Made by a program: the position numbers and the translations under genes
In this document: positions 7,253 to 15,002 of the stretch, piece after piece
Position numbering within the stretch: the stretch's first letter is position 1
Layout of the letters: every line of letters begins with the position of its first letter
Notes under the pieces: model-generated
What the model was told of the DNA's origin: nothing
What the model saw: only the letters and a program-made list of their open reading frames with translations
Database searches by the model: none
Assembly: GCA_021815535.1 (NCBI GenBank)
Contig: JAKAGL010000011.1
Coordinates: forward strand, 1-21,032
From: a bacterium
Lineage (GTDB): Bacteria > Nitrospinota_A > UBA7883 > JACRGQ01
Direction of reading: 5' to 3'
Length of the DNA: 21,032 bases

Positions 7253-8194
7253 TCAGCCGCTGGCAACGCGGGATGCAAAATCCCTTATTTCCGCCAACGA
7301 CATATTTTTGAGTTTGTCCATGTCTAAATCGCCTTTTGAAGCGGAGGGTTTGCTTCCCTTGCCGCCCCCAGGCGTACTCATGGACGACAATTCCTTTTCT
7401 TTCCGTTGACGTTCGGAAAACTCCCGTTCCGCGTTCAACCGCGCCTCTTTCGCCGCGCGATCGATCTTGTATTGCGTGATGCCCTGAATGGCTATTTCAG
7501 GATGCGTCACGATGGCCTCTTGGCTCGCATCGGCGAAGAACTTCGTTTGCCACTCCTGAAAATCCTTGTCGTTCAACAAGGACGGCATATCGCTATGCAC
7601 GCTCAGAACGGCTTTCTGAAAGTTCTTGACCTCATCGGGCGCATCATCGGGCGCATTGGATGTAGAAGTGCTTTCGGCGGTTGGAGCGGCTTTGAGATTC
7701 TTCAGTTTTGAATCAATCGCCTCTTCGAGATCGGGAATGTCTTTGAGAAGAGGATGTTTTGATTCTTCGGTTTTGGCCACCGCGCGCTCTTTCTCGATTT
7801 CGGCCAAGAATTTTTTCATCTTGGCGTTCTCGTTGGCTACCCTCGCCTCATAAGCGCGGTTATCGTCAAGACGTTTTTGGAGCTTCGCGTTCTCGCCTTC
7901 CAACGCTTTTAAGCGTTCTTCCGTGGTCGGAACAGGTTTATCTTCGGGCTTCGCGTCACCGGCCGGTTTCTCTCCGGGAACGGCTTGCTTAGTCCCTTCG
8001 TCAACGGGTTTTGAGGTTTCCTTTTCGGCATCGGATTTCGTTTCAAGGGAATTGGTCTTTTCCTCTTTCGGCTCGTCCTTTACGGGTTCGGCGGGAGGTG
8101 AAGCCAACATCTTCTCGGCTTCCGCCACCTGTTCCGCAATGGGTTTACCGGCGAGTTCAGTTTCCAAGTCTTGACGGGTCTTTTCTTCAGCCAC
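7253..8194 (-). CDS. Phage capsid scaffolding protein
   Basis: 313 aa, immediately upstream of the major capsid gene. The start is GTG at 8194, with GAGGTG four bases before it. The first 90 residues are very rich in Glu, Lys and Pro. A coiled coil follows (TTEERLKALEGENAKLQKRL and onward, about residues 90-140). After that come a helical middle and a C-terminal segment with a GGGKGSKPSASKGDLDMDKL linker and a short helix ending SRVASG. High charge, coiled coil, a C-terminal basic-helix region and position between portal and capsid are typical of scaffolds that direct procapsid assembly and then leave. Confidence 0.82.
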   Translation of the reverse strand: MAEEKTRQDLETELAGKPIAEQVAEAEKMLASPPAEPVKDEPKEEKTNSLETKSDAEKETSKPVDEGTKQAVPGEKPAGDAKPEDKPVPTTEERLKALEGENAKLQKRLDDNRAYEARVANENAKMKKFLAEIEKERAVAKTEESKHPLLKDIPDLEEAIDSKLKNLKAAPTAESTSTSNAPDDAPDEVKNFQKAVLSVHSDMPSLLNDKDFQEWQTKFFADASQEAIVTHPEIAIQGITQYKIDRAAKEARLNAEREFSERQRKEKELSSMSTPGGGKGSKPSASKGDLDMDKLKNMSLAEIRDFASRVASG

Positions 8195-8202
8195 AAGTCA
8201 CC

Positions 8203-8487
8203 TCACAAAATCGGATTACCGCCTGCCGCGTTATTGCGGGAAAGGATTTCGGCAATCTCGTTAAATCTTGAGCGCAAGCCGTCGGGGATGGATAACAGAT
8301 CGTCTATCTGCTTTATCCGCCCGCGCGCTTCCGCGTCTTCGTTCTTTATCAGGGCGGCAACATGCACTTGCCGCATTTCTTCCAGCTTTTCGGATATGGC
8401 CATCCATGCATCGTTGTTTACGGCTTTCAGCCAGTCGGTTATCCGCTGGCTTTCCGCCCTCAACTCGCGCTCGCCGTCTTCCGTCAC
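8203..8487 (-). CDS. Small helical protein between portal and scaffold
   Basis: 94 aa. It starts with GTG at 8487, overlapping the portal stop as GTGA, which suggests translational coupling; the next Met is deep inside the protein. The sequence is almost wholly helical and charged (ESQRITDWLKAVNNDAW, AISEKLEEMRQVHVAALIKN, ARGRIKQIDDLL) and ends in GGNPIL. I do not recognise a family. Position suggests a head-assembly helper. The scaffold gene begins 9 bases downstream of its stop codon. Confidence 0.75.
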   Translation of the reverse strand: MTEDGERELRAESQRITDWLKAVNNDAWMAISEKLEEMRQVHVAALIKNEDAEARGRIKQIDDLLSIPDGLRSRFNEIAEILSRNNAAGGNPIL

Positions 8488-10577
8488 ATCGCCCCCATAC
8501 CAGTCGGTTGGCCGGGCCGTTCGTGGTTCAAGATCGCCTTGTGCATGTCGGCGACCACTTTCAGCCCGTCCACTTTCGTGCGGTTGTGTTCGTTTTCGAG
8601 TTTGGCCGTTTCAATGGCCAATTCTTCCGGCGTCATGTTGGGATGAGCCGCCTTTATCGCCTCAATCTGGGCGTTTATCTCGCCCTGCATCTTCATTTCC
8701 GAGGCTTTGTCCTGCTTCGCCTGTTGCATCTGTATCTGTTGCTGGTTTGCGGCTTCGGCCTGTTTCTGCTGGATAACTTCTTCGCTGTAGACAGGATTTT
8801 TCTTTCCGATTTCCGTGGCATCCCATATCTGCTCAAGCATTTCCCGCACGTCGATCATCGACATGTAAGCGGGATTGCTGCCCGCGATTGCCATAAAGCC
8901 TTGCAGTTTGTTAAGCAGAATTTCTTTGGCGACAAAGGTGGATGCGCCCGTCGACCGCCATTTCATGAATGACGTTTTTCCGAATTGTTTGATTTTCGCC
9001 CACCGCTGGGCCATTTCGGGGCCATGTATCATCGCAACGGTCTGTGGTTCGAGATATTTCAGGTTCCACTCAATCAGCGCGTTAATGGCCGGCTCGATAA
9101 GCTGGGTGTCGATGTTCATCAACACCTCCTTGAGTGGAAGGGAGGCGGCGTTCATGATCATGGAAATGCCGTGCGCCGTCTTATTCAGGTTCTGCGCGTC
9201 GGAACCCTGTTGATATTTCGTCAGTCCGGTATCGTCATCTGATTCCTGCTCGGAGTGTTGGATGAGGGATTCCCACCCTTCCGACACGTCGGGAATGATA
9301 TGCCACAGAATGGCTTCCTTGCGCTGTTCAGCGCTCAACCCGCGTTTGAACCGGTATATCTTGTTCGGGTAAATCTTGAAATCTTCGCCCGCTTCGTACA
9401 TTGAGGTATCAACGGAACAGGGTGGATTGAGAGCCAAACCCTTCGACATCACGAACAGGCGGAACGCGGCGTTTTTTATTTTCAGGGAAGTGGAGTTGTT
9501 CTCCGCTATGCCTACACCCCAATATTCGCCGTCAACGTGTTCGTAAACGCCCCGGTAGATGCGGCGTTGCGACAGGTTTTCACGGTCGACGCGGATAACG
9601 ACATCTTTTACAAACCAGACAACCACTTCCTCAAGGTCATTCCCTTCGTCTTGTAAGGATTCAACGGGTTCGCCCGGCTCTTCCACCTCTCCGGACTCGC
9701 CTCCAGATGCGGCCATATCAGCCAATAAATGCTGCGGAACCAGCCCGAAATATCGTGATACGGCTATGCGCCCATCTTGGCTCGGCTGCACATTGGCGTG
9801 GATTGAGCGCACCAGATCAGAACCGGCATTGGCGCGCGCTGTCTCTTTGCGGGCCAACGCCTCGTCGATGTTGAAGAACAGACCGTCCTCTTTCCAGTTT
9901 TTCACGGTTTCCGGGGAGTAGTGCAGCGTCCAGATGGTGCCATATCCAAAATCCGAATCCGTCGCGTTTGCATCCGGGAATACATCCATCGTAAGGGGCG
10001 CTTCAAAGTACGGCTCAAAATAGCTGTATTCCGTCTCCGCCAACATCCCGAATTGGTCAACGCTCATCGTTGGCATTGATTTCCGCCGCGTAAACGGCCC
10101 CGCCAGGTGCATTGTGCCGTGCAGACACCCTTGCCCGACGGATACCGTTCCCAACGCATGAACAAAATCGCCATCGAGAAGCTGCTGCCGCAGAATGGCC
10201 TCCATCGTTTCCTCAAACGGCGCCACTTCATCGTTGACGGGTTCGGTGTCAAATGGAACCTCGTCGCCATTGGAGAAAAGCACGTCTTTTATCTTCGCCC
10301 GCGCCGCCCGGATTTTTGCCTTTGTTTGACCGGAAAATATCTGCTTTGCCGACTTGTCAGCTTTCGGCAACCCACTTCCCTTTGTGTCGTCCTCGCGCTG
10401 GATGCGCATGTAGTCGCAATAGTTATCAACAAACTTTTGCTCTTGGGGTTTGCGTTCCTCTTCCGCCGCCAACTGGTGTTTGCGGACATACTTCCCCAAC
10501 TCGGAGTATTTGTCCGTGCGCATCTCTGCCGGAGCCATGCCGGTAACAGGAGTCATGGCATTACCAGGGGAATCCAT
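8484..10577 (-). CDS. Portal protein, podovirus type
   Basis: 697 aa, ATG at 10577 inside the end of the terminase gene (17-base overlap) with GGAGGG just upstream. It follows the large terminase and precedes scaffold and capsid, the usual portal slot. The length fits large portals of P22- and N4-like podoviruses. Visible regions include the N-terminal helical part (ELGKYVRKHQLAAEEERKPQ; CDYMRIQRE), a central beta/alpha body (YEHVDGEYWGVGIAENNS), the long-helix region with TGLTKYQQGSDAQNLNKTAH, and a C-terminal Gln/Lys/Glu-rich coiled coil (about residues 600-680). It forms the dodecameric ring through which DNA is packaged. Confidence 0.85.
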   Translation of the reverse strand: MDSPGNAMTPVTGMAPAEMRTDKYSELGKYVRKHQLAAEEERKPQEQKFVDNYCDYMRIQREDDTKGSGLPKADKSAKQIFSGQTKAKIRAARAKIKDVLFSNGDEVPFDTEPVNDEVAPFEETMEAILRQQLLDGDFVHALGTVSVGQGCLHGTMHLAGPFTRRKSMPTMSVDQFGMLAETEYSYFEPYFEAPLTMDVFPDANATDSDFGYGTIWTLHYSPETVKNWKEDGLFFNIDEALARKETARANAGSDLVRSIHANVQPSQDGRIAVSRYFGLVPQHLLADMAASGGESGEVEEPGEPVESLQDEGNDLEEVVVWFVKDVVIRVDRENLSQRRIYRGVYEHVDGEYWGVGIAENNSTSLKIKNAAFRLFVMSKGLALNPPCSVDTSMYEAGEDFKIYPNKIYRFKRGLSAEQRKEAILWHIIPDVSEGWESLIQHSEQESDDDTGLTKYQQGSDAQNLNKTAHGISMIMNAASLPLKEVLMNIDTQLIEPAINALIEWNLKYLEPQTVAMIHGPEMAQRWAKIKQFGKTSFMKWRSTGASTFVAKEILLNKLQGFMAIAGSNPAYMSMIDVREMLEQIWDATEIGKKNPVYSEEVIQQKQAEAANQQQIQMQQAKQDKASEMKMQGEINAQIEAIKAAHPNMTPEELAIETAKLENEHNRTKVDGLKVVADMHKAILNHERPGQPTGMGAM

Positions 10578-12060
10578 CTATCCCTCCCCCTACTCCGGCG
10601 GCCGCGGATTCCGTTTTCAGATCATCGTGTACCGCTACCGGATATGCGAACGTCAACGCCAAAGCATCGGCCAGGTCTGGTGATCGCAAGCCGCGCTTTT
10701 TCATGTCCTCTTTTTTTTCAAGTTTCAGCCGCGAAGAGCTGTCATACGAATATTGGGGAGCCGCCAAATCTGAATGCAATTCGTCGCTATCCGGTATCTG
10801 CGCGCCCTCTTTCAACCAGTCGAGCATTGCCCCCCACATTTCGGCGCGCTTGTTGTGGTACTTGCTATCCTCGTCCGCGCGGGAACCGGCATTGACCGGA
10901 ATAACGTCATGCCCCAATTCCCGCAACCGGTCAGTAACGCCGCCGCCCAAACCAACGTCATCGATGAATACCGCCGCCGGTTTGTAATCCTTGATCATCT
11001 TGGCGACGATGCCGGCTATTTCCATCAGGGATTTGCCGGAATAGGTGAACACCTTGACCAACTTGCGCCCGCGCCGGAGAACGATAGCCGTCCTGTCGTC
11101 GCCAAAGCGCGCCGGATCGATACCAAGCACTGGACGGCAATAATCTTCGATGATGGTTTTCCGGCAAAGGGCAATCGTTTCGGCAGGGATAAACGGATCG
11201 GTTGTCGAGCTTTGAAACGCCTCGGATGCTGTCGCCGGATATTCCTGCTTGAACTTCCAATGGCCCAAGTCCTGAATCTTCGACCTGCGCCACGCCATCT
11301 GTTCCATGTCCAGGCCATAGGCCGCCTGATAGGTTGATTCCTCTTCCGTCAGTTTGAACCCATGAGGGATGTCTTCGCGGTATTCGGACGACCAAAACCA
11401 CGGCACGAAGATCGCTTGGTACCCACTCTCTCCCCGCTCGGCCGCTTGCCACATTTCATGGAACAGCCCGCCAAGACCGTTGGCTGTGGATTCGAGAATT
11501 ATTTCGGTGCCGGGAAGCGCGGGAACGGCCTGCATGATCCCCGCCGTGTGTTCGCTGGCATTCGGCCAGAATGCGACCTCGGAGCCGTGAAACAACTGTA
11601 TCGTGCTGGATCGGCCAACCGCTTTATTTCCGGCGGTGCCCACGCGATAGCCGGAATCCAACTTGTGGAAATGCAGTTCTTTGGCGTTGGCCGCGCTCGT
11701 TACCGGGCGCGGATGCGGCAGGTTATCGTAATAACGCTGCGCCATTTCAAACAGGTTCTTTGTGGCTTCGTCCTCGTGGGTCAGGATGAAAGCTCGAACA
11801 CCATAATTCTGCGTAGTCCGCCACATGAAACGACCTTCAATGTAGGTAGACATGCCCTGTTGCCGACCCTTGAGAATGAGCGCACGCACTTTACCCGTAG
11901 CCTTCAATTGCCTCTCAAGGCAATCGTGGACATATTGTTGGGGTTGGTTCAGGACAAGTGGACTGATGCTGCCGTCTTTGCCCCGGATTTTCAACGCACC
12001 CGCCGCGAAGCGCGGGAAATCTTTGATGGTCAGACGAAGGAACTCAATGGCGGCGCTCAT
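10561..12060 (-). CDS. terL: Terminase large subunit
   Basis: 499 aa. The ATG at 12060 overlaps the upstream stop as ATGA. The ATPase half shows a Walker A-like LKGRQQGMST (residues about 63-72) and a Walker B strand ending in Glu190 (TEIILESTANG). The nuclease half shows GIDPARFGDDRTA with Asp315, then VFIDDVGLGGGVTDRL (Asp367/368), and the C-terminal SPDLADALALTF with Asp462 and Asp465, giving the acidic cluster of an RNase H-like nuclease. The protein translocates DNA into the procapsid and cuts it. All key motifs are present and the length is typical. Confidence 0.95.
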   Translation of the reverse strand: MSAAIEFLRLTIKDFPRFAAGALKIRGKDGSISPLVLNQPQQYVHDCLERQLKATGKVRALILKGRQQGMSTYIEGRFMWRTTQNYGVRAFILTHEDEATKNLFEMAQRYYDNLPHPRPVTSAANAKELHFHKLDSGYRVGTAGNKAVGRSSTIQLFHGSEVAFWPNASEHTAGIMQAVPALPGTEIILESTANGLGGLFHEMWQAAERGESGYQAIFVPWFWSSEYREDIPHGFKLTEEESTYQAAYGLDMEQMAWRRSKIQDLGHWKFKQEYPATASEAFQSSTTDPFIPAETIALCRKTIIEDYCRPVLGIDPARFGDDRTAIVLRRGRKLVKVFTYSGKSLMEIAGIVAKMIKDYKPAAVFIDDVGLGGGVTDRLRELGHDVIPVNAGSRADEDSKYHNKRAEMWGAMLDWLKEGAQIPDSDELHSDLAAPQYSYDSSSRLKLEKKEDMKKRGLRSPDLADALALTFAYPVAVHDDLKTESAAAGVGGGIDGFPW

Positions 12061-12383
12061 TTTTTACCACCTTTGGCAGCAGCCAATGCGTGCTCATAGG
12101 AGTGCACCTCTGCGTTTAGATTCACAGTCTCGGCCGGTTTCCCCTGGCCGTAATGCAGCAGCAACTCTATATGCTTCGGCTGGCCCTTTAACGCACCGCG
12201 CTTTACCGCCCGCTGGAACTCGTCGCTATCAGTGAACTCTTTGGCGAACTCTATGAATTTCTTTTTCACCGAACGAGGAACCTTGTCTTTTTTCCCGCGC
12301 GGGCGGCCGGCAGGATTACCGGATTGCCCCTTTTTGAAGGCTCCGGCATAACCCTTTTTGAAGGATGTAGATGACCGTCCCAT
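12057..12383 (-). CDS. DUF5681-like protein, probable terminase small subunit
   Basis: 108 aa, ATG at 12383 overlapping the upstream TAA as TAATG. The N-terminus contains FKKGQSGNPAGRPRGKKDK (residues about 16-34), the signature of DUF5681-type proteins. Helices with Lys/Phe/Glu follow (KKKFIEFAKEFTDSDEFQRA; IELLLHYGQGKPAETVNL). Its place directly upstream of terL, its size and its basic N-terminus fit a DNA-recognition subunit that marks the packaging site. The small-subunit role is inferred from position. The stop overlaps the terL start. Confidence 0.75.
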   Translation of the reverse strand: MGRSSTSFKKGYAGAFKKGQSGNPAGRPRGKKDKVPRSVKKKFIEFAKEFTDSDEFQRAVKRGALKGQPKHIELLLHYGQGKPAETVNLNAEVHSYEHALAAAKGGKK

Positions 12384-12586
12384 TAATGCAATCCCTTTTG
12401 GGTATACCCAGCCGCCCGGGCAGCCGCCTCAACATCGGCTTTGTGTTCGCTACACGGCCTCCATTTGCGCAAACCGCGAAGCCGCATATTCGCCTTGCAC
12501 TTCGGGCATGCGTTCAATGCTTTAATAACTTCCTGCTCGCGCAACCTCTCGGATTCCGTTAATTCTCTGGGCGGTGTTTTAATCAT
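12383..12586 (-). CDS. 67-aa protein with C-x2-C / C-x2-H zinc-binding motif
   Basis: ATG at 12586 overlaps the holin stop as TGATG. After a helical start (ELTESERLREQEVIKALNA) come Cys27-x2-Cys30 and Cys45-x2-His48, a plausible single zinc site, with basic residues between them (RLRGLRKWR). This could bind nucleic acid. I do not recognise the family. It sits between the lysis and packaging genes and its stop overlaps the next start. An upstream extension in the same frame is just the shadow of the holin gene. Confidence 0.78.
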   Translation of the reverse strand: MIKTPPRELTESERLREQEVIKALNACPKCKANMRLRGLRKWRPCSEHKADVEAAARAAGYTQKGLH

Positions 12587-13056
12587 CAGTGTTCCCCATG
12601 CACGTCTTGGGTTTTTTCGTAGGTGCGAAGCGTGGCTGATCCAAGCAGTGTCGCCACAAGCCCCAGAATGTCGCTGATACCCATCTCCGGCATCGGCGGC
12701 AAGGTTTGAAGCCCCCAAGCGGTCACGCACCAGAAGTACATGCCGAGGATGATTCGTGCCGGGTAGTAGAGCGCCAGCGCGCCGACGCATACCCAGCCAA
12801 GAGCTGGGCGCCAGCCGGATACAAACAAGTTGCCGCTTTGAGCTTCGGCCAGGTTGACCGCTGTCTGTGCTTTTGAAAGCTCCGCCTCTACATCGGCCAG
12901 GTGCGTTTCGAGCTGGACCTTGAGATCCGGCGGGAGATCACCGGTAATCGCCGTGCGGAGATTCACCGCGGCTTTGCCGATACCATCGATCAGGCCGGTA
13001 GCGGCGCCCTGTGCCGCGCCAGATGTTCCGCCGGTGAGCATGTCCCAAAGGCCCAT
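12586..13056 (-). CDS. Holin, 3TM (GTA/HP1-like) family
   Basis: 156 aa from ATG at 13056, which overlaps the upstream stop as TGATG. The N-terminal 35 residues are an Ala/Gly-rich amphipathic segment. A helical coiled region follows (LKVQLETHLADVEAELSKAQ), then FVSGWRPALGWVCVGALALY with the GWRP signature at 81-84. Two hydrophobic stretches follow (about 84-116 and 127-143) and the tail is polar, ending GEH. This architecture matches the phage 3TM holin family. Holins accumulate in the inner membrane and open it at the set time so that the lytic enzyme can act. Confidence 0.85.
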   Translation of the reverse strand: MGLWDMLTGGTSGAAQGAATGLIDGIGKAAVNLRTAITGDLPPDLKVQLETHLADVEAELSKAQTAVNLAEAQSGNLFVSGWRPALGWVCVGALALYYPARIILGMYFWCVTAWGLQTLPPMPEMGISDILGLVATLLGSATLRTYEKTQDVHGEH

Positions 13057-13487
13057 CACGCCACCACCACTTCGCCATAATGGTTTTCGATGGTGATCCA
13101 GCAATCGTTATTGCCGATCAGCTGCATCAATTCGCTGAATGCTTCGCGGCTCATCCCAACGCCCGGCTGGCCATTGATATCGGTGAAACTCTCGCCGGTG
13201 GCGATACAGCCCAATAGCTCGGTCTGCAGGTTGGCGGTGTGGATGCGGATACCCGTCCGGTCTGGTACGTCAATGACCTCGGGCAAAACCCGGTCGAAAT
13301 GCGCCGACGGCGTTAATTTCACCTGGTATCGGCCATCGGGAATGCAGGATGCGTTGGGGTGGTTGTTCAACCACGGCTTTTCGACCGTCACGCAGAACGG
13401 GGGTTTGTTCTTCAGAGCCAGCGTTCCAAAGGTGCCGCTTACGGTATCGCTGTGGACGCGCTTGAGGATCAGTTCGATGGTGCCCAT
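13056..13487 (-). CDS. DUF5675 family protein, possible cell-wall enzyme of the lysis cassette
   Basis: 143 aa, ATG at 13487 overlapping the upstream TGA as TGATG. DUF5675 features are visible: TFGTLALKNKPPFCVTVEKP, NASCIPDGRYQV, then IRIHTANLQTELLGCIATGE with His83 and Cys94, and GMSREAFSELMQLI near the C-terminus. The His...Gly-Cys arrangement recalls the catalytic H/C of L,D-transpeptidase (YkuD-like) folds, which act on peptidoglycan stem peptides. No signal peptide is seen. It sits between two membrane proteins of lysis type, and no lysozyme or amidase is present. Family call firm; enzymatic role inferred. Confidence 0.82.
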   Translation of the reverse strand: MGTIELILKRVHSDTVSGTFGTLALKNKPPFCVTVEKPWLNNHPNASCIPDGRYQVKLTPSAHFDRVLPEVIDVPDRTGIRIHTANLQTELLGCIATGESFTDINGQPGVGMSREAFSELMQLIGNNDCWITIENHYGEVVVA

Positions 13488-13729
13488 CAGTGCAACACCT
13501 TCATGAGTAACGCTCCGCATATCGTTGACAGCAGGGTTATTAACGTGGTTGCCCACAGCGGGGGGCGCGTTGAATATTCGCGCTGAATTATTTCCAGCTT
13601 TTCGTAGATGCGGGTGAGCGATTGTTTGTGGTCTGTTTCAAGGGTTTCGATCCGGCGAGTGATCCGCTCCTCAATCTCGCCATGGGCGGCCATGCATGAC
13701 GCATCCACCGCGGCTACTCTCGCATCCAT
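13487..13729 (-). CDS. XhlA-like coiled-coil membrane protein (lysis accessory)
   Basis: 80 aa with a helical, heptad-like N-terminal two thirds (EIEERITRRIETLETDHKQS; LTRIYEKLEIIQRE) and one hydrophobic C-terminal helix at about 58-77 (LWATTLITLLSTICGALL). This layout is that of XhlA/hemolysin-type lysis accessory proteins that sit in the inner membrane. It is the first gene of the lysis block after the 200-bp intergenic gap. The ATG at 13729 has no clear Shine-Dalgarno sequence; Met13, preceded by GGTGG, is an alternative start. The stop overlaps the DUF5675 start. Confidence 0.75.
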   Translation of the reverse strand: MDARVAAVDASCMAAHGEIEERITRRIETLETDHKQSLTRIYEKLEIIQREYSTRPPLWATTLITLLSTICGALLMKVLH

Positions 13730-13750
13730 GACGGCACCGATTGAAGGAGC

Positions 13751-13776
13751 GCCCGGCCAGCGTGACCCGACCGGGC
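13751..13776 (-). terminator. GC inverted repeat downstream of the HNH gene
   Basis: On the coding strand GCCCGGTC and GGCCGGGC can form an 8-bp stem (one U-G pair) around a 10-nt loop. GCGCTCCTTC follows with no U-tract. It could be a weak terminator or a leader hairpin before the lysis genes. Confidence 0.35.
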
Positions 13777-13875
13777 AGACAACGAAGATAATCCGCGAGG
13801 AGGGGCGGCGATGGGCTCTGGATAAACGGAATGCGCGTGGGAAAACGGGTTACAGAAATGCGCTACCTGTTCCAT

Positions 13876-13902
13876 TGCCCATTTTATAAACCAGAATGGG
13901 CA
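13876..13902. repeat. 8-bp inverted repeat, possible operator
   Basis: tgcccatt (13876-13883) and aatgggca (13895-13902) are perfect inverted copies separated by 11 bases of AT-rich sequence. Spacing of about two helical turns centre to centre suits a dimeric DNA-binding protein such as the nearby HTH protein, but this is inference. Confidence 0.4.
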
Positions 13903-13912
13903 TGTGGGCTGT

Positions 13913-13930
13913 CACGTTTGGCACGTTTAG
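13913..13930. repeat. Tandem 9-bp repeat cacgtttRg
   Basis: cacgtttgg (13913-13921) is followed directly by cacgtttag (13922-13930), ending at the stop codon of the HNH gene. It could be a binding site for a regulator. Two short copies may also arise by chance. Confidence 0.35.
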
Positions 13931-14263
13931 TTAAGAGATTTTTTGCGCCATGTCTTTATGAACTTTACGATGACAGGGACGACATAACCATCTTATCGCC
14001 CAAGAGGGCAAACCATAGTCATCATGATGGATTTCGGTTTTAGGGTTTCCGCAAATTTCACATACTCCTTTTTTAACCATCCCCCACGAGATATGCCTTC
14101 TGAATAACTGTCTAGACCTTGATCGGGCGTTAATTTTTATCCGCTGTTCTTCGGTTAGCGGCTTTTTATTCTTCTTCCGCCAAGCGGCATTATAGGCATT
14201 ATGACACTTGCTGCATGTTCTTTGACCGGTGCGCGCCTTTTGGCCACATTTACAAACGCTCAT
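13931..14263 (-). CDS. HNH endonuclease-like protein with N-terminal zinc ribbon
   Basis: 110 aa from ATG at 14263, overlapping the HTH-gene stop as ATGA; an in-frame GTG three codons upstream is less likely. Residues 4-20 hold CKC..(x10)..CSKC, a small zinc ribbon followed by a basic helix. Residues 68-102 hold CEICG, the catalytic HHDDY (His79-His80-Asp81), then CRPCHRKVH with Cys94, Cys97, His98 and His102. This is the beta-beta-alpha metal HNH fold. Such proteins are either free-standing homing-type nucleases or packaging-associated nickases. Here it ends the early block, a lysis cassette away from the terminase, so the role is open. Confidence 0.85.
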   Translation of the reverse strand: MSVCKCGQKARTGQRTCSKCHNAYNAAWRKKNKKPLTEEQRIKINARSRSRQLFRRHISWGMVKKGVCEICGNPKTEIHHDDYGLPSWAIRWLCRPCHRKVHKDMAQKIS

Positions 14264-14502
14264 ACCTTGCACCCCGTGGCGATTTGATCTTGGCCGGAGT
14301 AGCGGAGATATTCAGTTCGGTCAATACGGTACTGGCCGCCAGGTGTTTGAACGGCCGTTATTCTCCCGCGCTCGATCTCCCGAATGATGGTTCGCTTAGA
14401 AACAGGCGGTCGCATCATACGGCCAATATCGGCCGGTGAGTACCAGACCTTTTTTAAGGTGTCCAGTTTGTCCACCTCCCTCTGTTTTTCGCCTGTTTTC
14501 AA
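14260..14502 (-). CDS. Helix-turn-helix (excisionase/MerR-like) DNA-binding protein
   Basis: 80 aa. The start is TTG at 14502, overlapping the upstream TGA as TTGA, with GGGGGAG four to five bases before it, which supports this rare start. Residues about 19-67 form a winged-helix pattern seen in HTH_17/excisionase-type domains: VWYSPADIGRMM, VSKRTIIREIERGRITAVQT, then the wing GGQYRIDRTEYLRY. It may regulate the early-to-late switch or the intergenic region downstream. No integrase is in the window, so calling it an excisionase is not justified. Confidence 0.78.
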   Translation of the reverse strand: MKTGEKQREVDKLDTLKKVWYSPADIGRMMRPPVSKRTIIREIERGRITAVQTPGGQYRIDRTEYLRYSGQDQIATGCKV

Positions 14503-15002
14503 GCGGTCTCCCCCTTAAGAATATACTCACGCAACCACGCCTTGTACGGCGCCGGGATCTCAATATTTTCGCGCTCTAGTTGCTGAATGGCCTCTACCTG
14601 ACACCTTTCGCAGTAATCGTGAATCGTTTCACATTCAAGTATTTTGGTTTTACGCTTCACTTCGTTTGCGCGGTCGAATAGCATCCGGTGAAATCCAGAT
14701 AACAACTCTCCGATGTGCCGCGGCTCTTGAAGTTGTTTTGGTGGTTCCGAATTCGCAATCCGTTGAGAAAATGGTTTTACATCGCTTCGCCATTCGAGAA
14801 TCATGGCCGCGAGATTGAACGATGGGAACCATTGTTTGACGTTCGTGATGATGTATTTTATGGCCCTGCCAAAATCTTCGTCGGTGATGTTTTCGACATC
14901 AAGCACCGCGCGCCATGCCTTCTGTTGCTCTTCCGGCGGCGCGCATTGATATGTTTCTCCGAGCACCTTTATGCCATGCGCCCAAAACTTGTCGCTTATC
15001 AT
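14499..15002 (-). CDS. Possible replication partner / helicase-loader-like protein
   Basis: 167 aa, ATG at 15002 overlapping the replication initiator stop as ATGA. The N-terminal half is helical with LGETYQCAPPEEQQKAWRAV, ITDEDFGRAIKYII and FPSFNLAAMILEW. This resembles the small helical loader/inhibitor proteins (G39P-like) encoded next to phage replication initiators. The C-terminal half is charged, with a Cys-rich segment (CETIHDYCERC) that might bind metal. The assignment depends on position and helical pattern and is weak. Tight coupling to the initiator gene supports a replication role. Confidence 0.6.
   Translation of the reverse strand: MISDKFWAHGIKVLGETYQCAPPEEQQKAWRAVLDVENITDEDFGRAIKYIITNVKQWFPSFNLAAMILEWRSDVKPFSQRIANSEPPKQLQEPRHIGELLSGFHRMLFDRANEVKRKTKILECETIHDYCERCQVEAIQQLERENIEIPAPYKAWLREYILKGETA

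Larger units (their letters stand above)
13730..13930. other. Intergenic region between HNH gene and lysis block
   Basis: About 200 bp without a convincing gene, the longest gap in the window. It holds an 8-bp inverted repeat (13876-13902), a GC inverted repeat (13751-13776) and two tandem 9-bp repeats (13913-13930). The coding strand also has TTTATAAAAT near 13881-13890, which could be a weak -10 element, but no good -35 box is evident. It is the best place in the window for a late promoter and its control sites. Confidence 0.5.

Noticed and set aside
10107..10895. Plus-strand open frame of 262 codons
   Set aside because: It lies opposite the portal and terminase genes, has Arg/Cys/Pro-rich composition without motifs, and no initiation signal. 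It mirrors the coding strand.
14260..14502. Excisionase call for the HTH protein
   Set aside because: No integrase or attachment site is visible. The winged-helix pattern alone does not separate excisionases from other small regulators.
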